Source of the DNA: Anas platyrhynchos
Lineage: Eukaryota; Chordata; Aves; Anseriformes; Anatidae
DNA: 64,000 nucleotides
Direction: 5' to 3'
Assembly (NCBI RefSeq): GCF_047663525.1
Contig: NC_092594.1
Location: 36,937,001 to 37,001,000, forward strand
Made by a program: the position numbers and the translations under genes. How positions within the stretch are numbered: position 1 is the stretch's first letter; each line of letters opens with the position of its first letter. The notes beneath the pieces were generated by a model. The model did not search any database and was not told the origin of the DNA. It saw only the letters and a list, made by a program, of their open reading frames with translations. Below are positions 58,058 through 64,000 of the stretch, piece after piece.

Positions 58058-61000
58058 GGAAAAAAGGGAAAAATAATGCCTAAAAACTGTAAAGTAAGAG
58101 CAGATTTTAATTTAGTTTAGCGTTTTTTTCTGTTTAACACTGTTCTAATTATTTTATGTTTTGCTCGTAGGGTATTTTAAGCCTTGAGTATTGTGTCGGT
58201 ATCATTGGTGGCAAGCCCAAGCAGTCATATTACTTTGCTGGATTTCAAGGTTAGTGTTTTAATGTTAATGTCTCTTCAATATTTTGCTTTAGGAGTTAGG
58301 ATGTTAATATAGGACCAGTGGGAAATAGCATGATTAAAATAGCAAAATGAGTACCTTATTAATTCATCATATCTACCAAAGTCCAGTCATTTGTCATTTA
58401 CCTCATACAATAATTGGATTCTGTAAAATGTACATTTAATTTCCCGTGTTGCATAAACAAGGCATAATTTATCCATTTCACCAAACTTCAGGAGCCTTTG
58501 CTGTTACTGTCTGGCAGTTCTTATTTACATATTTACTTTTTACTAGTTTAAGTGGTGTTAGTTGATGCCTAAATGACAAGCAATATATTCTTCCTGTCAG
58601 GCTGAAGCAGCACAATGCATTTTTCATATGCAAACTCCAGAATATAATTGTGTGTTTGTAAAAGTAATTTTATCACCAAAAATTAAATGACAGTCTCATC
58701 ACTTTATAAAAATTCTGCTTATACAAGCATATTTGATTATGCAAAAGTTAATCTGTCCTGCAAAAACCTATGCTTCAGTCAATGAATATCAGCCTGGCAA
58801 GCAGTTACTCGCTGGCGTTTTTTTCAGCTTTTCTGCATAGAAATTGGATTGTAAGCAGTGTAATAATAAGGTGTTTTTTGAATTACTTGTCTTCTGTTTT
58901 GTCCTTGTAGATGACAGTTTGATTTACATGGATCCTCATTACTGCCAATCTTTTGTAGATGTCAGCATAAAGGATTTCCCTCTTGAGGTAGTATGGATAT
59001 AGACCTGGCACTGTTTTCTTCCCATATGAATCAAACACTAATTATTTAGAGATGTTCTAGCTAGCTGCATCTTTATGGTTTTACAGTTACATGTTATTTA
59101 TCAAAGTTCTGCCCTTCTTTATAGGCCTATAATCAACAAAAATGACCAGAGGTTAAAAATTCAATATAAGATTTTAATTTTTGTTACATTAACACTTTTC
59201 TGTTTCTTTTCAATGACTGGAAAACCTCAAAACTAGATATCAGTTTACTTACGTATTTTTCTATCACAGAAAATAGACGATACTTGGAGATCTTAAACGT
59301 GATTTAGTTGGATTTGTATTGGGTTAGTTTATCTTTTTGGTCATGTTTTTATAAATTATTTTAATTTCAAGTTGCAGTGGACATTATTGAGAGAATTACT
59401 GAAGTGCTCAATAGTAAGTGCGCGTAGTCAGTTTGGAACCAGAGTTTATACAGGCATGTCTGATAATTATTTATCCAGGAATTGTTAATATTTCTGAACT
59501 GGGGTAGGCGGATGTTTTAAATGTAATTTTTGCTTCTCACCACTTTGCAGGTCACTTTTATAGCTTCCTACAAGTGAAATTACTGAGGCTTAGCAGTGAG
59601 GTTTGTCATTGACTAGATGAACAATACTCAACTCTCCTCAACTGTTTCTTTTAACAAGTTTTATTATTTTTACTCCAGCAATTTTTATAGAATAATTGTT
59701 TCCTAGAAACTGACAGATCTGAAAACATAGGTGCTGGGTTTGTTCTTACTTTCCCTTTCTCTGGGTGCATCAAGGTGTAATGAATGTGTCCTTTCAGGCT
59801 ATACTTGTTAAAAATCATGCTTTTTAATTATTATTTATTTATTTACAGTAGTGTTTTCCCTTTCCTTTAACTTCTTTCCAAATAATTTGCATTGAGAATA
59901 GATGGAACAGAGGTTATTAAAGGACTCTATTTACTAGCACCATGGGAAAACATTATCAGTTGCAGAATGGAGTGCTCAGTAGCCACAGTGCTCACAGTAA
60001 AAGCACTCACTGCCATCCATACAGACTCTCCTTTTTGACATTGGTGTGGTCAAGTTCTGCATGAACTTCTAGGCACCTCGGAGCAACCCTTCATAAAGTG
60101 TGAAAACATCCACTGCTTAGGACAGCATCAACTGTGCTGGAGCAGAGTTGGTTAGTAGTAGTGATTCCTCTTGCCACGGTGTTCTGCAAAGTTATGTACT
60201 CCTAAACGTGGAAACAGAGCTTCAGAAAAAAACATGTTGCATTTCAATAAGGAAGAGGAATATGGATTTATGTCTACCACCCCTGAAATATTAGTTACTT
60301 AATGCAGGATTCTTGCAAGTTTGCAGTAAAGTCTTGTAAAGAGTGGAAGTCACAGCTCAAGAATGGGGTAGGTGGTCTTAAACTGACAGGTTACACTTAG
60401 AAGGAAAGTCAAATGGTAATGTAATCAAGTGCTACGTCATCATGGCTTCTGTTTGTATAGCAGCTAAGAGTTAACTTCAACTGAGAGAGCAGTGGAGGGA
60501 ACATCAGTGTTCCTGTATGTTACTATCTTGAAAAGAAAGAACTGTTAACATACCATTTTCAAGGAGGTAATATTTTGAAGCTGATCACAACACCTTAATC
60601 AAAATACCATCCAAAAGTATCTAGGAAAAGAGATTGCATATATCAAAGGGCTTATACAGGGGTAATGTTAAATCCTAGGGCTGACTAAAAGCAAACATTA
60701 ACACAAATTTCAGTATTTATGCTTAACAAGAGGCCTTAATTGGTGTGACATGATGTGGAAGTCTTAAGGTTCTCTAGTATATTAGAACGTTCTGAATTGA
60801 AAAAAAAAACAAAAAACAAAAACCAAAAAAACCCCACATAGTTGCTATTTTAGATTCAGCAAAATGAATCAGAAAATATCATAGGCAAAAACTTTAATTC
60901 TGTTCAGAGATACCTTTGAATTTACCCCTTTGAGGTATTTGGAAGAAGAGTTGTCGAGAGTCCCAGTTCTCTACTTATTTTGCTACTGCATTGTGGCAGC

Positions 61001-63364
61001 AGCCAGAGATTATAACCAAGATCTTTGCCCCTTTATGCTAATAACTGTTGTAAAATACGGTGCCTTCTCTGAAGATTTTACAGTTTAATTGGGTAAGCCA
61101 GACAAAAGGTGGGAAGAGCACGGAGATGTAGAGCTGAAGTGACTTCCTTAAGGTCACGCTGGAGCTCAGTGGGCAAGCTACAAAAAGTACACATCTCTTT
61201 GGCTTCTGTTCCCATGACTAATCCTCCAGATTATGCTGCAGGCTGGCATTAATATGAATTTCCAAATAATAAGGTTTTAAAATGTATTTTGAAGGTACAC
61301 AAGCTGCCAGCTTGGCTTGATCGCATCCTAATGCTTTTCTGCAGACGGAAAATATATTGCAATTTAATGCTTAGTGCATTTAATAGTATTATATCTTTGT
61401 CCAGAAATGTCAAAAGTAAACAGAAATTGCTTTCTTAGTGTGGATAGTTGCTTGTTAGATTTATCTGTGGGGAGTATTTTCAAAATTGACAAATTGTCCA
61501 GAATAAGTTGGAAATCAATCCACTCTGTATTGGCTTCCAGAATCCATTTGTTTGGAGGAGTGAAAAAAAAAGAAAAAAGCCTTTCCACTTCTTTTGTTGT
61601 ACAGTGATTGGTGTAGCATTAAGAACACTGCCCTGAATGGTGCAGCACAAGTGTGGTGGGAATCTTGTTGCAATGTGATGTGTAAGGTGGAATTCAGTTT
61701 GCGCTTTTGAGGACTCAGGGATGAATATTCAGCCTGCAATTTCTGCAGAGAAAGTCTGAACAGAATTAGGAAAAAAAAAATAAAAATCAGTCTTGTATAA
61801 ATATTATTTCTAATCTTTGCTTAGATTTTTTTTTTTTAGCAGAGTTTTAATACAAATACCTCTCAGGTTTGTAATCACAAGCTAAGAGCAATACCCTTCA
61901 GCAGGTGAAACTCCTGCACTGCCAGATACTCTCCGGGTAGGGAACAAGTGCTGTCGCCTTCTGCAGATTGACTTTTCTGATGAGCAAAAAAAAAAAAAGA
62001 ATTAAATATCAAATGGGTTCTAGCCTACAGTACAGACTGCTTGATGTTGCTGTGGTCAAATCAGATGGCAGCCGAGGAAAGGTGGTGGTGCTGAGGCTGT
62101 GGCAGCGAGCTGCCCTGGCCCCGCGCTGTGCCAGGAGCTGCCGACACGCTGCATGCAAGGAGACGGGGAAGGAAGCAGCACGGAGCAGTCCCCGGGGAAT
62201 ATCGATCGCCGTGGGAAGTGCAGGAAAAATAAAATCTGTATTTTAGCACGGGGGTGTCTCCGTCGTGGAGCGGTGCCGACCCAGCGTGTTAACGTTTGTT
62301 TGTGGTGCTGAGCAGCCGTGGCAGCAGCGCTGGTGGTGCAGCGGGCTGGCGGAGCTGCTGGCCCTGCCTGCTGGCTGCAGAACCGCCGGGACTGCCTCGC
62401 AGGGGGTGGCTTCCACCTAGGCAATAATTGCAGATGATGAGCTTCACCAAAGCTACAATCCCTCTAATAAATGAACACACATCATAATGATGGTAAAGCA
62501 CACGTTTGTTATCTTTTCTCTCAGGAACTGTGAATGAGAGTGGAGGGAAGACTGTTTTGTTGTTAGTTTTTTTTTTTCTTTTACACCACGGCTGCTGATA
62601 GCGTCAGTTCACAGCACTGTCAGAGCGTAATTTGTCAAGGAAAGAGATTCCACATTAGGGAGAAAAGTATTTATAAAGCAGGGCATGCTTTTGTTTTTCA
62701 TACTTGTGGGCTTCTGTAATACAGTTTTGCTTTTGTGTGTGCGTTTTTTAACCCATTTAATTCACTCAAGGAAAACAGATGAGGTTGGTTTATCCCATTA
62801 TGCCTCTTTTATAGAGGCAGGGGGAGGGAAAGGGGCAATGGGCGGTGGTAGTAAAGCAGTAATTGTAAGATAGTGCAAAAGCTGTTACAAATTCAATTTG
62901 CAGAAGAGCATTCACCTCCTCTGCCTTGGGAATATTCATACAGGGCTGCTTGGAGCGGCGGACCTCTGACAGATTTCAAACTAACGTGGTGCTACATGCA
63001 AGTTTGGTGAATGCAGCACAAACAGCAAGAGGCTTTCCACGTGTGGAGAGTCAAATTTCCAGAATCTCTTTGGGTGGGGGTTGGAAGAAACAACTTCAGG
63101 GACATGTGCTGGGGTTTAATGCAGGTGACAGAGCGGGTTGGATGTCAAAGCTGTCGGTTAAAGAAAAAGGAAAAAGTAAATGCGTTGCTCTGTGCCGTTC
63201 TCAACCTTAATCCATTTCCTGTTTTTTAATCTTGCAAATTGCAGTCATTCCACTGTCCGTCTCCCAAAAAGATGTCATTCAAAAAAATGGATCCGAGCTG
63301 TACGATAGGATTTTATTGTAGAACTGTGCAGGACTTTGAGAAGGCTTCTGAAGAAATTACCAAG
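44545..63364 (+). CDS. ATG4C: ATG4C, autophagy-related 4C cysteine protease (coding exons 1-9; C-terminus missing)
   Basis: ATG4 proteases (peptidase family C54, cytosolic) cleave the C-terminus of ATG8/LC3/GABARAP proteins to expose glycine and later delipidate them from membranes. Nine coding exons join in frame: 44545-44620, 45630-45713, 46374-46607, 49357-49687, 51660-51730, 53222-53358, 58171-58249, 58911-58987 and 63245-63364. They sum to 1209 nt, or 403 codons, against about 458 in human. The GWGC catalytic cysteine falls at residue 111, and the Asp and His of the DPH motif at 345 and 347, so the triad is intact. The ATG4C paralogue, rather than A, B or D, is indicated by the MEATGTDEV start and by [14 protein letters not shown]. 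The last coding exon, about 55 residues carrying the C-terminal tail, is beyond the window. No disabling change is seen. Confidence 0.96.
44621..45629 (+). other. ATG4C intron 2
   Basis: About 1.0 kb of AT-rich intron. Nothing recognised. Confidence 0.85.
45630..45713 (+). CDS. ATG4C: ATG4C coding exon 2
   Basis: Completes Ser26 and encodes residues 27-53, [20 protein letters not shown] then CYHFKSD, plus one base of Glu54. The acceptor is CATTTATTTTAG and the donor GTATGT. The [11 protein letters not shown] stretch is specific to ATG4C. Confidence 0.95.
45714..46373 (+). other. ATG4C intron 3
   Basis: A 660-bp AT-rich intron with a T-run at about 46097-46112. Nothing else recognised. Confidence 0.85.
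46374..46607 (+). CDS. ATG4C: ATG4C coding exon 3 (catalytic Cys111)
   Basis: Completes Glu54 and encodes residues 55-131 plus one base of Ala132. It contains [20 protein letters not shown], then [16 protein letters not shown] with the nucleophile at Cys111, and ends HFLGR. Residues 55-75 (the [10 protein letters not shown] region) are poorly conserved compared with human. The acceptor is TTGCCTTACAG and the donor GTAAGT. Confidence 0.97.
46608..49356 (+). other. ATG4C intron 4
   Basis: A 2.75 kb intron with an A-run at about 47813-47828. Its 3' end carries a 20-bp tandem duplication (49301-49340). No exon is recognised. Confidence 0.85.
49301..49340 (+). repeat. 20-bp tandem duplication at the ATG4C exon 4 acceptor
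   Basis: The unit TAAGCCTAATCTGCATCTTG is followed at once by the same 20 bases with the last changed to A. Each copy holds a CTAAT branch-point-like pentamer, with its adenine at 49309 and 49329, which is 48 and 28 nt before the exon. Confidence 0.93.
49357..49687 (+). CDS. ATG4C: ATG4C coding exon 4
   Basis: A 331-nt exon completing Ala132 and encoding residues 133-241 plus two bases of Arg242. The C54 core block [20 protein letters not shown] and the [12 protein letters not shown] block are strongly conserved; the middle (about residues 170-190) is divergent. The acceptor is CTGCTGCAG and the donor GTAAAA. A 20-bp tandem duplication lies just upstream and doubles a branch-point-like sequence. 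Confidence 0.97.
49688..51659 (+). other. ATG4C intron 5
   Basis: A 1.97 kb AT-rich intron with a TATAC/ATGTTAAT-type imperfect repeat cluster at about 50438-50495 and a TG-rich repeat at 51323-51368. No exon is recognised. Confidence 0.85.
51323..51368 (+). repeat. TG-rich microsatellite
   Basis: GTGTGTGTGT, interrupted TTTG units and a T-run, then a further TGTGTGTG block. Confidence 0.85.
51660..51730 (+). CDS. ATG4C: ATG4C coding exon 5
   Basis: A 71-nt exon completing Arg242 and encoding residues 243-265, [20 protein letters not shown] then DCT, plus one base of Val266. The acceptor is TTTGTACTTAG and the donor GTAAAT. Confidence 0.95.
51731..53221 (+). other. ATG4C intron 6
   Basis: A 1.49 kb intron with an A-run near 51821-51836 and a TA-dinucleotide stretch near 52234-52250. 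No exon is recognised. Confidence 0.85.
53222..53358 (+). CDS. ATG4C: ATG4C coding exon 6
   Basis: A 137-nt exon completing Val266 and encoding residues 267-311. The first part ([20 protein letters not shown]) is variable; the second, [20 protein letters not shown] then EFVK, is a conserved core strand and loop. The acceptor is TCTCTTTCCAG and the donor GTATGA. Confidence 0.95.
54212..55200 (-). mobile_element. CR1 LINE, 5'-truncated, decayed
   Basis: About 1 kb on the minus strand. The 3' end lies at about 54212-54250 (GTCCCTTCCAACCCAAGTCA then TTCTATTAC). Further 5' is the CR1 signature GTTGTGGATGCCCCATCCCT. Minus-strand frames give pieces of the ORF2 reverse transcriptase C-terminal half: RAVVNG with SGVPQGA, then [17 protein letters not shown] with [13 protein letters not shown], and [20 protein letters not shown]. 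The pieces lie in different frames and the catalytic F/YxDD-type site reads LPDD, so it is inactive. It sits antisense in ATG4C intron 7. Confidence 0.92.
58029..58055 (+). repeat. T27 homopolymer
   Basis: The longest mononucleotide run in the window, about 115 bp upstream of the ATG4C coding exon 7 acceptor. Confidence 0.95.
58171..58249 (+). CDS. ATG4C: ATG4C coding exon 7
   Basis: A 79-nt exon encoding residues 312-337, [20 protein letters not shown] then YFAGFQ, plus one base of Asp338. This is the conserved GGKP segment of ATG4 proteases. The acceptor is TTTTGCTCGTAG and the donor GTTAGT. Confidence 0.95.
58250..58910 (+). other. ATG4C intron 8
   Basis: A 661-bp AT-rich intron. Nothing recognised. 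Confidence 0.85.
58911..58987 (+). CDS. ATG4C: ATG4C coding exon 8 (catalytic Asp345 and His347)
   Basis: A 77-nt exon completing Asp338 and encoding residues 339-363. [12 protein letters not shown] carries the catalytic Asp345 and His347 (DPH motif), and the exon ends VSIKDFPLE. The acceptor is TTGTCCTTGTAG and the donor GTAGTA. Confidence 0.96.
58988..63244 (+). other. ATG4C intron 9
   Basis: A 4.26 kb intron. It contains a MIR-like relic (about 61070-61175), A/T runs, and an isolated GC- and CpG-richer patch at 62050-62420. No exon is recognised. Confidence 0.85.
61070..61175 (-). mobile_element. MIR/CORE-SINE-like relic
   Basis: GAAGTGACTTCCTTAAGGTC followed by ACGCTGGAGCTCAGTGGGCAA resembles the reverse complement of the MIR core (AAGTAACTTGCCCAAGGTCAC, then a GTGGCAGAGC-type segment), and GATTTTACAG upstream also fits. 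Recall-based. Confidence 0.5.
63245..63364 (+). CDS. ATG4C: ATG4C coding exon 9 (last in window)
   Basis: A 120-nt, phase 0-0 exon encoding residues 364-403, [20 protein letters not shown] then [20 protein letters not shown]. The acceptor is TTGCAAATTGCAG and the donor GTAGGT. The following exon, with the C-terminal tail and stop, is not present before 64000. Confidence 0.95.
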
Positions 63365-64000
63365 GTAGGTGTCGAAGTTGCAAAATCGATTGCTCAGCCA
63401 GAACAGCATGTGTGCTCTGTAGGGGTAAGGGCAGAGGATCAGCACAGCTTTACTAAATACCAGTAATTCTTTTCTTGATATTTATTGCTGAATTTATAAG
63501 CGTGAGAAATCCAGATTGTTTTTCATTTCGTCTGTTTTTACCAATACATAAAACCTGGGCAGAACCGAGCCGCGTGTTGCGAGGCTGTCGCTAACAGAGC
63601 AAAGTGAAGGGCTCCAAACAAAGCCGGAGCCGGGCAGCCAGGATGGCACATGGCAGCTCCACGAGGTGGCACTATTGAAGTGAAAATCCTTCTGCAGCCA
63701 CCCTGCCGAGGTGCTGGAATTACCGGTACCTGATGAGGAATTTTTAAAAGGCAATAAATCCCTTGGGAAGATTTTTTTTTTTTTAATGAAAGTATTTGAT
63801 CAAGCCAAAATTGTATATTATTTCTTGTTAGCATAAGTGCTTTTTCTGATTGCATTTCAATGTAAAGCAGCGTGCTCATGATTGGGTAACAATGTTTGGA
63901 AGTCAGCGGAGCGGGTATCACCCAGTAAATCTGTCTGATCATGTCCTTCCACTTGAAAAATACAGGTATAGGTTTACTTAGGTTCAAATCTAATTGACTT
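63365..64000 (+). other. ATG4C intron 10, partial
   Basis: Runs to the window edge. The expected terminal coding exon, recalled as starting MLKFSSKEK-like, was looked for and not found. Confidence 0.8.

Larger units (their letters stand above)
53359..58170 (+). other. ATG4C intron 7
   Basis: The largest ATG4C intron here (4.8 kb). It contains a T20 run (53977-53996), a reverse-oriented CR1 (about 54212-55200) and a T27 run (58029-58055) about 115 bp before the next acceptor. No additional exon is recognised. Confidence 0.85.

Noticed and set aside
61364..61739. Overlapping 74-codon frames in ATG4C intron 9
   Set aside because: Short AT-rich chance frames containing homopolymer-encoded Phe/Lys runs. 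No homology.

Overview
This 64 kb window is vertebrate nuclear DNA, almost certainly avian. It carries spliced genes with GT-AG introns, CpG islands at two 5' ends, and CR1 LINE fragments including a roughly 1 kb piece. The protein-coding content is two conserved single-copy genes in the order and orientation known from amniotes, with DOCK7 on the minus strand and ATG4C on the plus strand, their 5' ends facing each other about 7.5 kb apart. Compact introns and CR1 as the only clear transposon family fit a bird. Galliform is plausible but not proven.

Positions 1-33,808 (minus strand) hold the 5' part of DOCK7. I could place eleven consecutive coding exons, from the ATG at 33,808 to the last in-window exon ending at 539. 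Every splice junction keeps phase. Together they encode residues 1-427 plus one base of codon 428, which is the DOCK-C/D N-terminal region upstream of DHR-1. The DHR-1 and DHR-2 domains and the 3' end lie beyond the left edge. Introns 1 (7.8 kb) and 2 (13.8 kb) are large and hold most of the non-coding interest: homeodomain-motif-rich blocks, exact tandem duplications, a perfect 15-bp inverted repeat, a small CR1 tail and a MIR-like relic.

Positions 33,300-34,130 are the DOCK7 CpG island and promoter. It contains a 110-bp GGA-rich purine tract (on the DOCK7 sense strand) and a frame that stays open 88 codons upstream of the DOCK7 ATG. Positions 34,130-41,100 are intergenic, with no recognisable gene.

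Positions 41,140-41,700 are the ATG4C CpG island, with two opposed ACTACA-type (ZNF143/THAP11-like) motifs and a probable non-coding first exon. Nine coding exons follow from the ATG at 44,545 to 63,364. They encode residues 1-403, including the Cys111, Asp345 and His347 catalytic residues of the ATG4 cysteine protease. The terminal coding exon is past the right edge. Intron 7 contains a decayed reverse-oriented CR1.

The two genes are not functionally coupled as far as the sequence shows. DOCK7 is a Rho-family GEF of neuronal polarity, and ATG4C is an autophagy protease acting on ATG8-family proteins. I found no mobile system, CRISPR array, structural RNA gene or novel multi-gene system. The points worth a second look are regulatory and structural.
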